Shown here: one piece after another, positions 45,775-57,045 of the stretch
Numbering within the stretch: the stretch's first letter is position 1
Layout of the letters: each line of letters starts with the position of its first letter
NCBI GenBank assembly: GCA_951799425.1
Contig: OX637398.1
Location: forward strand, 18,858,270-18,922,269
DNA length: 64,000 nucleotides
Reading direction: 5' to 3'
Source: Ilex aquifolium
Taxonomy: Eukaryota > Streptophyta > Magnoliopsida > Aquifoliales > Aquifoliaceae
Notes under the pieces: generated by a model
What the model saw: only the letters and a program-made list of their open reading frames with translations
Told to the model about the DNA's origin: nothing
The model's database searches: none
Made by a program: the position numbers and the translations under genes

Positions 45775-48326
45775 ATGTCGGCTTCTTCTGGAGCCACTCG
45801 CTCCTCTGTTTCGCTACTAGGGGGTCGATCTGAAGACACCGATTTGGGGGATATTGGCGATGAAATTGACAACTTTCCCGGTGTGGGGGCTGGAGAGGCC
45901 GAGGTCGACACCGAGGAACCCCCCTCCTCCTCTTCTCCTATGCCCCCCAGACCTGATAAAGGCAAAGTTAAGGTGAGTGGAGTCGGGGTTGAAGAAAAAG
46001 TTTCGTACTTGGGGTCTGCCTTCAGGCATTCCGAGTCTGTGGGCTACAGTAAAGAAGCCCCTGAGCTAATGAAAATCTATAAGGTTCGGTATGGTTTTCC
46101 TCCTGGGGTCGAGCCCTGGTGCCCAGATAAATCCGTCTACTACGTAGAACAAGTACGCAATAGGGTCTGCTTCTTTCTTGCCGCCTTTGATAACGGTCTT
46201 CGCTTTCCTTTACACCCCTTCATCAAGGCTGTTCTGCAACATTTTCATGTGTGTCCTTCCCAGATTTCCCCCAACTTCTATGGTGTCATGGTTGGTTTTC
46301 TAGTCATCTTCAGGAAGCATAAACTTGGGGTTCCTAGCGTTCCTCTATTTCTAGAGTTCTTTAACGTTAAGCCGACCTCTGAAGGCTTCTTGTATGCCTC
46401 TAAGCGTGCCAATGTTAGGCAGCTTATTTCTAACATTCCATCCTCTCAGAAGCACTGGAAGGAGCATTTCTTTTTTGTCGGGGGCACCAACTGGGAGTAT
46501 AATCCTGCTGATAAGACAGACACTCTCGGTATCCCCACGGCTTGGGCTGAACCAGACAACTTGCGTGAGTCTTTTCTTGAGTCGACTGAGCTCTGGTCTG
46601 GAATTTATAGGCCTCTTGCCTTTTTCTTACTTGCACACTTTCTTCTTTTCAGGTGAACGTTTTGAGCTCAGCCCTGAAGATAAGAAGGTGCTAGCGAAGT
46701 TGGCGAAGATCAAGCCGGAGAAGTACGCCGACCTGATTGAGTCAAGATATTTGGTGCAGCTAGGTCTGAGCCTTCCTGTGGTGACTTTAGCGATTCCATT
46801 ATCTGTTTTAGGGGCTGACGAAGGTAATTTCATCGTCACTTGCTTTCCTCTCTTCATCATCTTTCCTTCTCTTCTTTTTTTTTTTTTTACATTTCCCTAC
46901 TTTTTCCAGACCTCCCAGGTCCTTCTACCATGAAGGCTACTCCAGAAGAGCTTCAGGCCAAAATTGCAGAGCTGATGGAGGGTGGCAGGCCTGGGAAGCG
47001 CAAGGCTCGGGTAGGCTCTGGGAGTGGTCCAAACACTCGAGCTAAAATCCCCAGATTGGAAGTGCCTCCTCCCCCCTCTGCTACTACAGAATTGGTTCCT
47101 ATCAAGGCACCGCCCTCCTCATCCGGCACCCCTCAACATGCAGTCATCTCTCCTCCTCCAGTGGCCCCTCCTGGGTCGGGGCCTGCTCAAAAGGGAGATC
47201 AGGCTTCCCCTTCCTCCTCTGAGGTTAAGGAAGCTTTGGGAGTGATCCCTGACCTCCAACCCGGAAAGTTCTCATACACTGTTTCTGGGAAGACTGAGAA
47301 AAAATCTGAAGGAGATGAGGATTCCTTTTTTGACAACATGGATCTTGCCGCAGGGGCTCTCTCTTTTATTTTCTCTGAGTCTGATGTTCTGAAGGCTGCT
47401 TCTATGCCTCTTGAGGAGTCTATTTCTTCAGCTCTCTAGGGGGCAGCTGCTGTAAGCGCTACCACTTCTCCTCCTTCACTTATTTTTGTTTTGTGGACTC
47501 ATGCGTTCTTTCGCTTTTTCAGGCTGTCCTTCATGTGAATGGTCTACTGCATCGGGTTCGGTCCCAAGAGAGCTCTTTTCAGGTCTTGAAGAAGTATAAG
47601 ACCAAGGTTTCTGAATTGTCTCTTGAGAACGAAGATCTCAGAGCTCGGGTGGAGAGCCTCAAAGAGCAGATGGAGACCCTCAATGAGCAGACGGTGAAGC
47701 AAGCCTCCGACCTCAAACACACACTGACAGTCAAGGTCAAAGCTGAGGAGGGGGAGAAGAAAGCTCGAGATGAGCTGAAGTTGGTTAAGGAAGACCTGCA
47801 GCTTAAGGTCGAGGCGTGGTCCAAGGCTAACCAGGAGGCCTTTGATGCCAAGAAAGAGCTCATCCAGGCCAATCAAGATTATCTTGCTCTCAGTGAAGCT
47901 AACGGCAAACTCTGTGAGGAGCTCGAGGAGCAGAAAGGTTTGGTCCAACAGAGGGGCAAAGAGGTCGCTGAGCTGAGAGATGAGGCCACCACCTTGTGGG
48001 CTACTGGATGGCTTGCCTTTAGGCGCAAGGCTATCAAAGCTTTTCCAGACCTTGACTTCAATTTCTCTATCCCCACCGAAGAAGAAACGGAAGAGTCTAG
48101 CTCTGACAATGAGGAGGGTGCCTTGGTTCCTTCAGCTGCAGCCTTGAGTCAAGACATACCTGCCCCTGGGACCTCTGGAGCTCTTATCGTACCTTCTGAG
48201 CCTCCGACTGTGATTCCTGAGCTCCTAGCTGCAGATCCTGTTGTTCCTGTTTCCCTTGCTTCTGTTGCTGAGGGCTCATCTGCCGAGCTGCGAGATCCTT
48301 CATTTACTCCCCATCCAGAAACTTAG
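45775..48326 (+). pseudogene. Four-exon antisense gene 1 of element B (gypsy-type transposon domain, coiled coil)
   Basis: On the strand opposite gag-pol. Exons 45775-46564, 46653-46823, 46910-47451 and 47523-48326 have GT-AG introns (donors GTGAGT, GTAATT, GTAAGC). All phases agree (1, 1, 0) and the total is 2307 nt, 769 codons. The product has an acidic Ser/Pro N-terminus. A conserved domain follows (GLRFPLHPFIKAVLQHF, CPSQISPNFYGVMVGFL, about residues 141-230) that I match from memory to 'putative gypsy type transposon' (PF04195). Next come a basic GKRKAR motif (possible nuclear signal), a long coiled coil (most of exon 4, first half) and an acidic Pro-rich tail. One TAG in exon 3 (47437-47439) breaks it; a CAG-to-TAG change would explain it. 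Function unknown. Antisense genes are known in Tat-lineage elements. Confidence 0.75.
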
Positions 48327-49439
48327 CTCTTTTTAATTGTAATTTTTTTTTGTAAGGAATTTTTTGAGATGTAACTTTGACTTTGGCTAGAACCTTGTGC
48401 TCCATTGCCGTTTTACCATATTCATATATACCTCTGACTTTCGTTCGCACACTTACTTGTTTTGCTTTGTTTTGACTTTATGCTTTATACACATATTCTC
48501 CTTCCCCCTTTGCTTTGAGAGGTGTTGTGTACTTCTTGAAACAAAATTACTAGATTTGAAGAGTACAGGAGACTTGGTGCTATGCTCAACGGCTTCTCCT
48601 GAGCTTTTGAGCTCGGTAGTTTGTCTCTTAGGGATCCAGTCCCTATTCTTCTTTATTCTGAGCCGCTCAGCTTGGTATTCTGAACTGGTGTGCTCCTTCT
48701 GAGCTACATAGCTGGAGTTTGTGAGCCTATGAGCTATCGCTGAGCTATTCAGCTCGTCTTTTGAGCCTAAAAGATCTGACTGAGGTTTTTGGTTCTTTTT
48801 TGTGAACTTTAAAGGTTCTTTCATGGCTCTCTTGTCTGAAATAGATAATAAATTTCAATGCTCCATATTTCTGAGAATAAAAGATTTTCTCCTACGTTTC
48901 ACATTTCTCTTCCCCCCACCTTGCTTTGAGGAGTGCTTTAGGCCTTCTTTAAGCAAGGCTATGAACTTTTATACGCTGTTAAGTTTCTTTGAGGTATCGA
49001 GGAATCCAGCAGGAACTCTTCCTCTCCAACGTGTGTAGGGCCCTTAGAATTGCAGGCCCTCAAGACTTGTTACACAAGTGCTCTTGTTTTTGACTGGGCT
49101 GAGCTCAAATATGGAGGACATGTTGCTTGGTTGGGTTAGAATTCTTGTAGGTTGTTTTGAGTGCAAATAGGGAGTGATCTTGTACCAATTTCTTTTCCCG
49201 CGTTTTTCTCCCAATCGTTTTCCATAACCGCAACCACTTTCCATAACCGCAACTACCTTTATTAATTAGGAAACTAAACAGGCAACTGCTTCCCCCTTTC
49301 TTGACTCTTGATTTCCTGAAAAGCTCCCAACTTTTCCTAAGCTTCTTACCATCTGTTAAATTCCCCTTTCCTTTTCTTGTATGAAATATTCTCGCCTTTC
49401 TTCTTGATTTCTTGCGTCTTTCCCTTACCAGCACTTCCG
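48327..49439. other. Spacer between the two antisense genes of element B
   Basis: No coding signal. About 48590-48790 is rich in GAGCT motifs, the same sequence theme as the element's LTRs and hairpin array. The end is pyrimidine-rich and may contain the leader of the next antisense gene. Confidence 0.5.
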
Positions 49440-50528
49440 ATGGCTGCTTCTGCTTCTTCTCTGTTCCAGGAACGCACCTCCTTTGGAATCGAATGGAAGT
49501 CGCACTGTCGCTATCTGCCTCCTTCAATACTTGGATCTACTGATTTGGTGGATATCAAGAAACGGTTTTTTCCTGATCTTGACTTGCCTTTGCGAGTCCC
49601 TACCCCTGACGAGCCCTGCAACTACCTCCCTCAAGGGGAAGTCTGCTTCTTTGAAGGTGCTCTGGACATGGGACTTCGCCTTCCCATTCATCCGGCCGTT
49701 GGGCGAGTTCTTGCCTACTATGGCCTGTGTCCTTCTCGCCTTTCTCCCCGAGGATGGGCTATTATGGTAAGCTTTTTCTTGTTCTGCCGCCTGCACGCCC
49801 TTGGCAGGTTCCCCTTCGTCTCTGAGTTTCTATACTTCTTCGAGATTGAAGAAGATGATGCCCCCTGTTTCAGTTTCTTCCGTTGGAGGAATTTCAGTTT
49901 ACGTCATTTGGTTCTAGATCTTCCCTCCAATCCTGAAGGGTGGTCTAAGCGTTTTTTCTTCGCCTCTGGAGAGTCCTGGAGGTCTCCTGAGGATTGCTGC
50001 CGTAAAGCTAGGATCCCTCGGTCCTGGAAGAGCTTCTCTCGCATTGGTAAGCTCAAGCCGAGCTCTTTTGAACACTTCCTTTGGAAGGTATGCTCTTACC
50101 ATGTTTTGCGTTTCGCAGGTCCACATGATCTGGACGTGCCAGGGATGGTGAATATCAACGAGCTGCTGCTTGCTGAGTCTAAGACTTACTCCGAGCTGAT
50201 GACGAGCGCAAACCTCTATCTGCTTGGGGCTGAGGCTACTAAATTTGAGTTTTCTTCCGTCCCCTATTCTTCCTGGACTTCTTTCTCTGATTCTGATGAG
50301 GAAGGGGATTCTGACGAGGACGGGGATGCTGGAGCTAGCTCAAAGAGGCGTAGGAGGGATGGCTCCTTTTCCCCTGACTCTTTATCCATTATCTTCCTCA
50401 CCCCAGTAGGTCAAAAGCTTCTTGACTCACTCCATAAGGCCAAGCAAGAGAGGGATGAGCTGAAGGAGGAGAATGCTCGCCTGAAGGAGGAAGTGGCCGA
50501 GCTGAAGTCTCAGCTTAAGAAGAACTAA
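49440..50528 (+). CDS. Antisense gene 2 of element B (gypsy-type transposon domain, coiled coil)
   Basis: A 362-residue open frame starting at ATG 49440 (MAASASSLFQ), opposite in strand to gag-pol. Residues about 77-135 (MGLRLPIHPAVGRVLAYYG, CPSRLSPRG, MVSFFLFCRLHALG) follow the same pattern as antisense gene 1, so the two look like diverged duplicates of one domain family. An acidic block (SDSDEEGDSDEDGD, near 293-306) and a basic SKRRRRDG follow. The C-terminus is a short leucine-heptad coiled coil (RDELKEENARLKEEVAELKS). No stop interrupts it. It may assist or regulate the element, but no catalytic motif is visible. Confidence 0.75.
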   Translation: MAASASSLFQERTSFGIEWKSHCRYLPPSILGSTDLVDIKKRFFPDLDLPLRVPTPDEPCNYLPQGEVCFFEGALDMGLRLPIHPAVGRVLAYYGLCPSRLSPRGWAIMVSFFLFCRLHALGRFPFVSEFLYFFEIEEDDAPCFSFFRWRNFSLRHLVLDLPSNPEGWSKRFFFASGESWRSPEDCCRKARIPRSWKSFSRIGKLKPSSFEHFLWKVCSYHVLRFAGPHDLDVPGMVNINELLLAESKTYSELMTSANLYLLGAEATKFEFSSVPYSSWTSFSDSDEEGDSDEDGDAGASSKRRRRDGSFSPDSLSIIFLTPVGQKLLDSLHKAKQERDELKEENARLKEEVAELKSQLKKN

Positions 50529-51029
50529 GATTTTTGTTTCCTCGTATCTTTCTTTCTTTTCTTGAATGATGCCAAACTATAATCTTTCCCCATATTTTTC
50601 TGAATATTTGTACTTTTGGATACTCTTGATTATCAGATCTTTCGTTTTTTTCACATGCGCAATTCTTTATGAGTTGAGGGGCGCGTCTCGAATTCTGTTG
50701 AGTTATTTCAGCATACTCTTTGCGCTCAAAACATGAACGTGGAAGGGAAACAGAAGATCATGTTTGCACTGACCTTGCTCTTGTGTTTGATTCCATAGGT
50801 CGGACTACGAATGTTGATGGAAAACAGAAGACCATGCTGATACTGACCTCACTTTTCATCTGACCTCGTAGGTGTTCTCTGTTGCTCTGGACCTCTCGAG
50901 GTCTTTGAGGGTGTAGGCAGTGCATAAGGATCACTAGTAGTGGGGGAAAGACCGTTGGTGTCTCCAAGAAGAGTTCAGCCTTGAATTTGACTGTTGGTGT
51001 CTTCAAGAAGAGACCAGTCTTGAATTCTA
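50529..51029. repeat. Spacer with short direct repeats in element B
   Basis: Two imperfect direct repeats are visible: GGGAAACAGAAGATCATG against GGAAAACAGAAGACCATG (about 50746 and 50819), and a roughly 45-bp pair with GTTGGTGTCTCCAAGAAGAG and GTTGGTGTCTTCAAGAAGAG (about 50954 and 50993). They lead into the hairpin array. Confidence 0.65.
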
Positions 51030-51445
51030 TGAGCCTTGAAGCTTGTATGAGCTGAAGAGCTCATCTTTTATTTATAAGCTTTGAGGCTTATCATGTATTT
51101 ATGAGCTGAAGAGCTCATCTTTCATTCATAAGCTTTGAAGCTTATCGTGTATTTATGAGCTGAAGAGCTCATCTTTTATTCATAAGCTTTGAAGCTTATC
51201 GTGTATCTATGAGCTGAAGAGCTCATCTTTCATTCATAAGCTTTGAAGCTTATCGTGTATTTATGAGCTGAAGAACTCATCTTTCATTCATAAGCTTTGA
51301 AGCTTATCGTGTATTTATGAGCTGAAGAGCTCATCTTTTATTCATAAGCTTTGAAGCTTATGGTGTATTTATGAGCTGAATAGCTCATCTTTCATTCATA
51401 AGCTTTGAAGCTTATCGTATATTTATGAGCTGAAGAGCTCATCTT
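51030..51445. repeat. Tandem array with two alternating hairpins (element B)
   Basis: About seven units of roughly 54 bp. Each holds ATGAGCT-GAAG-AGCTCAT and ATAAGCTT-TG-AAGCTTAT, both perfect inverted repeats. It lies just beyond the pol stop (51522), where Tat elements carry their hypervariable 3' region. Element A has a one-hairpin version of the same array. Confidence 0.9.
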
Positions 51446-51521
51446 TACTTTGGGAGCCATTGAAGGATGAATAAAAGACTTGCTCATTCTTATTTAAAAA
51501 TAGCTCTATTACAAATAACAC

Positions 51522-54246
51522 TTACTGAAAAAACTTCTTAAGGTGCTCAGCATTCCACGAGTGAGGTAGGATCTTTCCCTCCTCTGTCTGCAATTCGTAA
51601 TTCCCCGGTCGGATTACCCTTGACACGATATAGGGCCCTTCCCAGTTGGGCCCCAATTTTCCATGCGTGGGATCCTTTCTTGCAAGCAGAAGCCTCCTAA
51701 GTACCAAGTCTCCAGCCTTGAAGCTTCGGTGCCTTACCTTCCTGTCGTAATACCTTGCAGTTTTCCTTTGGTAAATGCGGACGCGATGCAGAGCTCTGTC
51801 CCTTTTTTCATCCAAGAGATCGAGGTTTAACAGGAAGGATTCATCATTGTGCTCGGCATCTGCAAATTCCACCCTTGATGATTGGAGCCCTATCTCCACA
51901 GGGGCTACTGCCTCAGTTCCAAAGGTCAGAGCAAAAGGGGTTTCCTGAGTTACAGATCTGACGGTGGTCCTGTAGGCCCACAATACCTCAGGGACGTATT
52001 CCACCCACTTGCCCTTCAGGTTTTCTAGTTTGGTCTTCAAAGCTGACTTTATTGTTCTGATTGTGACCTCTGCCTGCCCATTGGACTGAGGATGAGCAGG
52101 AACTGAGAAGTAGTTCTTGATCCCGAGCTCTGCACAAAAGCTTTTAAATTTTGAGTTATCAAACTGCTTTCCGTTGTCAGATACGAACGCTCTGGGAACT
52201 CCAAACCTGCAAACTATTGACTTCCAAACGAAGTTCTGAACTTTTTGCTCTGTGATGGTTGCTAAAGGTTCGACCTCTGCCCATTTGGTGAAGTAGTCCA
52301 CTCCTATGATGGCAAACTTGCACTGCCTCACACCGGTGGGAAGGGGTCCCAGAATGTCCAAACCCCACTGCTGGAAAGGCCATGGGCTTACCACCGAGCT
52401 TAGGGGCTCGGGAGGACAGTGGGACACATTGGCATGCTCCTGACAAGTCTTGCATTTTCTTACTAAGTCGGTGGCATTTTTGAGCATGGTGGGCCAATAA
52501 TACCCTTGTCTCAGTACTTTTCCTGCCAAGGCCCGAGCTCCTATGTGATTGCCACATATTCCTTCATGTACCTCTCTGAGTATGTAGTTGGCATCCTCAT
52601 CTCCTACGCACTTAAGGAGGGGCGTTGAGAATCCACGTTTGTACAGACTTCCTTGTAGCAGTGAAAATCTGGCAGACCTGGTCTTCAGCTTGGATGCCTC
52701 CTTAGCATCACTTGGCAAAGCCCCATTCTGCAGGTACCCAATGATGGGGTCCATCCAGCTCGGCTGAGCCTCGACTGATAGCATGTCCTCTTCTTCGACA
52801 CTCACTAAAGGCTCCGGGAGGTGTTCCACTGGTATTAGTCTATCCAAGTCTTCTTGCGAGGCAGTTGCTAATCTTGCCAACGCATCTGCTCGTGAATTTT
52901 CCGCTCTGGGCACATGTCTAACCTTAACTTGCACAAATTTTTTCATTATTTCTCGTACCTTTTTGAGGTAAAGGACCATCTTTTCGCCTCTTGCTTCGTA
53001 GGCCTCTTCTATCTGTTTCACCACCAGTTGAGAATCGCTGCAGATCTCCAGCTGCTCTGCTTCCATAGAATAAGCAAGATTAAGCCCAGCAATGACAGCT
53101 TCATATTCTGCCTCATTATTTGAAGCTTTGAACCCAAATCTGAGGGCGTATTCGACGTCTATTCCTTCTGGGGAGGTCAGGATCATTCCTGCACCGCTTC
53201 CCTGCGCATTAGCAGCCCCATCCACTGAGAGTCTCCATATGGGGAGGTCCGGTATTAAATCTGTGGTCTCCATAGGCGCTGCCGCTGTGAACTCTGCAAT
53301 AAAATCCGCCAAAATTTGCCCTTTGATGGCAGTTCTTGGCTTGTATCTTATGTCAAACTCACTGAGCTCTATGGCCCATTTAACCAACCTCCCCGAGGAC
53401 TCTGGCTTATGTAGTACTTGCTTCATTGGCTGGTCTGTTGGAACCTCGATAGTATGAGCCTGAAAATAGGGCCTAAGTCTTCTGGCTGTTGTCACCAACA
53501 CTAAGACGAGCTTCTCCATCTTTGGGTATCTCTCCTCTGCCCCCCTCAGAGCTCTGCTACAGTAGTAGACTGGTTGCTGAGCTCTGTCTCGCTCCCTGAC
53601 CAGCGCTGCTCTTGTCGAAAAATCTGAAACCGCCAGGTATAGAGTAAGGACCTCCCCTTCTAAAGGGCTCACCAGTACAGGAAGAGAGCTCATATAATAT
53701 TTCAGGGCTTTAAATGCTTCTTTACACTTGGCATCCCACTGGAACGCCTTTTTTAATATCTGAAAGAACGGCTGGCATTTATCACTTGATCTAGACACGA
53801 AACGGCTCAAGGCAGCTATCCTGCCTGTCAAGCGTTGCACCTCCCTTGTATTGGATGGTGACTGCATCTCCATCATTGCCCTAACCTTCTCTGGGTTAGC
53901 TTCAATTCCTCTGCTGCTAACTATAAAACCCAGGAATTTTCCTGCCGAGACCCCAAACGCGCATTTCGCAGGGTTGAGCTTCATTCTGTACTCCTTTAAG
54001 ATTCGGAACGAATCTGCTAAGTGCTCGATGTGGAGCTCTGCTTTTAGTGACTTTACTAGCATATCATCGATGTAAACTTCCATGGATGCTCCTATCTGTT
54101 TTTGGAACATCCTATTTACCAGCCGCTGGTAAGTGGCTCCAGCATTCTTCAACCTGAAGGGCATGACCTGGTAACAGTATGTTCCTTGTTCTGTTACGAA
54201 GGAGGTCTTCTCCTGATCGCCTGGATCCATCCTGATCTGGTTGTAT
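51522..54246 (-). pseudogene. pol: Element B pol, part after the frameshift (RT, RNase H, archaeal RNase H, integrase)
   Basis: Continues the polyprotein after the 11-bp deletion near 54248; its first ATG is 54230. The RT palm has YIDDML (about 54060-54080), and MPFRLKNAG has R where G is usual. RNase H follows (DFSTRAALVRERD, near 53620). The second, archaeal-type RNase H spans about 53240-52870 (WRLSVDGAANAQGSGAG, then ICSDSQLVV and RADALARLA). The integrase has its HHCC finger (about 52580-52430) and catalytic core: WGLDILGP, VSDNGKQFDNS (about 52180), and GQAEVTIRTIK carrying the glutamate. It ends at 51522. Apart from the missing N-terminal link, this part is open. Confidence 0.9.
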
Positions 54247-56983
54247 CCTCCATGAAGCTAAGGAGCTCATGCCCGGCTGTGGCGTCCACTATTAAGTCAA
54301 TCCGAGGTAAAGGAAAGCTATCCTTGGGGCATGCTCGGTTGAGATCGGTAAAGTCAATGCACAATCGCCATTTGCCATTAGTTTTCTTGACGAGAACCAC
54401 ATTCGCCAACCAATTGGGGTAGTCAACTTCTCTAATGGCCTTGGCATGGAGGAGCTTGCTGACCTCCTCATTAATCGCCTTTTGTCTTTCTGGGGCAAAA
54501 CTTCTCCTCTTTTGTTTGACGGGTTTGCAAGTTGGATTTACACTTAGCTTATGGGTGATAACCGAAGGGTCAATTCCCTCCATATCTTCCTGCTTCCACA
54601 CAAACACTCCTATATTCTCTTTTAGGAACTGGATGAGGAGACCTTTGAGCTCTGCGTTTAGTCTGGAACCCACATAAACGAGGTGTTCTGGCTTTTCATC
54701 AAGCTGAACTGGTTCCAGCTCTTCCGATGGCATTGGTCTTGTCTCCATTTCGTCTCTCATGTCGAGCTCATCCAGTTGGATGTTCTCAACCTCCTTCCTT
54801 TTCACAGAAGCCATGTAGCATTCCCTTGCCACCCGCTGGTCTCCTCGGACTACTCCGATTCCATTGTCTGTAGGAAATTTCACGACTAAATGGTAGGCAG
54901 ATGGGATTGCCTTCATAGAATTAAGGGATGGCTTCCCAAGCAAGATGTTGTATGCAGAGGGTGCATCGACCACTAGGAACTTTACGGTGGTAGTGGCTTG
55001 GCAAGGTGGGTCCCCTAGGGTGAGCACGAGCTGGATTGAGCCTAGGGGAAGCACCCTTTCCCCGGAGAATCCCAGCAAGTGAGTGCTTACTGGCTCAAGT
55101 CTCTCCCTTCCTATATCCATCTTATCAAACGCAGGTGCGAAAATGATATCTGCCGAGCTCCCATTATCAATTAGAACACGATGAACAGTTCTATTGGCCA
55201 CCACTGCTCGCACCACCAATGGGTCATCATGCGGGTACTGGCATCCCTCCAAATCAGCGTCCGAAAAAGTGATAGATGTATCTATGCGTGGTGCTTTGGA
55301 TACAGCGTACACTTCGAGAGCTTCTTCGGCTCTGATCCGGCGGAGGTGCGCTTTCCTGGCTGAGCTAGATTCTCCGCCTCCTGCGAACCCTCCTGATATT
55401 ACTCTGATCTCCCCTAGAGGCTGCTGGTGCGGCGCGGGTGCCTGCTGTCGTGGTGGTGGAGGTGGAAGAGCTCGGTTCTGGTTGTCATTGGCTACAAAAC
55501 GACGCAACTGACCTCGTTGGATCAGAAACTCGATCTCCTTCTTTAATTGAATGCAGTCATCAGTGTGGTGACCATGGTCTCTATGGTAATCGCAGTACTT
55601 GGTGGAGTCTCTTTTGGCTGGATCTGCCTTCATCCGGGGTGGCCATCTTAAGAACTTCTCGTTTTGGACCTCATACAAGACTTGCGACACAGTGGCAGAG
55701 AGTGGGGTGAACCGCTGGGGTCCATATCTGGGCTGCAGCTCAGGTTGCATGGGGCCCAGGCGATCTCTGACATTTCCTCTTCTCTTTGGCGAGCGGTCCC
55801 TATCTCTTCGGGGAGACCTCTCTCGCCCTTTTTCTTTCCTGGGACTCCTGTCCCTTCTCTTCTCTTCTTTTCCCTTCTCCTTTCGTGAGGATGTTCCCCC
55901 TACTTTAGAAAGGAGTGCCTCTTCGCCGTTTATATACTTCTCTGCCTTGGCTAACACCTCAGCCATGCTCGCCTGAGGGTTCTTTGATATGGAGAATATC
56001 AAGTCCTTTGATTGCACTCCCAGCCCTGCAATGAAAGCAGTTATGGCGAACTTTTCGTCTGGGACGTCTACCTTCAATGTCTCCGAGTTAAACCTTTGGA
56101 CATAAGACCTCAGGTTCTCTTGGGGAACCTGCTTTACGTTCAGCAGGTGGTAGCTTGGCTTTCTGTATATCCGGACTCCTATAAAGTGAGATACGAAAGC
56201 TATGGAGAGCTCTTTAAAGGATGAGATCGAGGCTGGTGGGAGCCTGTGAAACCAGGCTAAGGCAGAGCCTTTCAATGTGATGGCGAAAGCTCTGCAACGC
56301 ACGGGATCCTGGTATCCATGCAACTCCATCTGGTTTTTGTAAGTGTTGAGGTGATCTACGAGATCTTTCGTCCCATCAAAGACCTCTACTTGCGGCATCC
56401 TGAATTTTGGTGGAAGGGGAAAGTGCAGCACTCCGGTGGTGAATGGGGACTCGGTTTGCTGCACTAGGACGTCCATTGTAACCGGAGCCTTGCTCCTTAC
56501 AGCCTCCTTCATGTGGCTGAGCTCTTCCTGGATGTCTTTGAAGCGTTGCTCCCAGTGTTGTTCTCTCCTGCGTTGCGGGTGAGGGAGAAAATTGTCCCTC
56601 TCACCTCCATCGTTCTGACTTTGCACCTCGTCGTTTTGGCCATTCCTAGGGGGTATATAGGGAATATGTCCCCTGGTCTGGCTGGCTTCTCCTCCTTCAC
56701 TGACCTCTCTAAGGGGGTCCCAGTGTCGTTCTTCCCTATGAGGGGGATCATTCTGGCCTTCTTGGGCCGGTCGTGCCTCCTGTGGGCGCTGTATGAGCTT
56801 TGATAACTCTTCATTCTCCCTTAGTAAACGTTGGTTGACGAGGCGAAGGGCCTCCAACTCGTTATTAATGGGGGAATGCGCCTCCTGGATGTTCCCGGGT
56901 TGTCTGCTGTTGGTGGCTTCCTGCTGACCTTGCATTCGTGGTAAGTTTGTTTGACTTCTGCTCATATTTCGAGTTGTTACCAT
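54247..56983 (-). pseudogene. gag: Element B gag-protease-RT N-terminus
   Basis: Starts at ATG 56983. The capsid region follows a Gln/Arg-rich leader (LHFPLPPKFRMPQVEVFDGT; ALAWFHRLPPASISSFKEL). Next come an Arg/Lys-rich stretch (RSPRRDRDRSPKRRG) and a Cys/His knuckle (KYCDYHRDHGHHTDDC, about 55550-55597). The aspartic protease shows VLIDNGSSADIIF (about 55145-55185), and the start of RT shows KWRLCIDFTDLNRACPKDSF (about 54310-54375). An 11-bp deletion at about 54248 throws the frame off after ELLSFM; comparison with element A shows what is missing. Without it, gag and pol would be one frame of about 1,820 codons. Confidence 0.9.
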
Positions 56984-57022
56984 CAGTCACTGAGGAATCA
57001 GCTTACTTGTAACAGGAACAGT

Positions 57023-57042
57023 CGTTCCCACAGACGGCGCCA
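57023..57042 (-). other. Primer binding site of element B
   Basis: The minus strand reads TGGCGCCGTCTGTGGGAACG, three bases from the 5' LTR, the same as in element A. Confidence 0.8.
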
Positions 57043-57045
57043 AAC

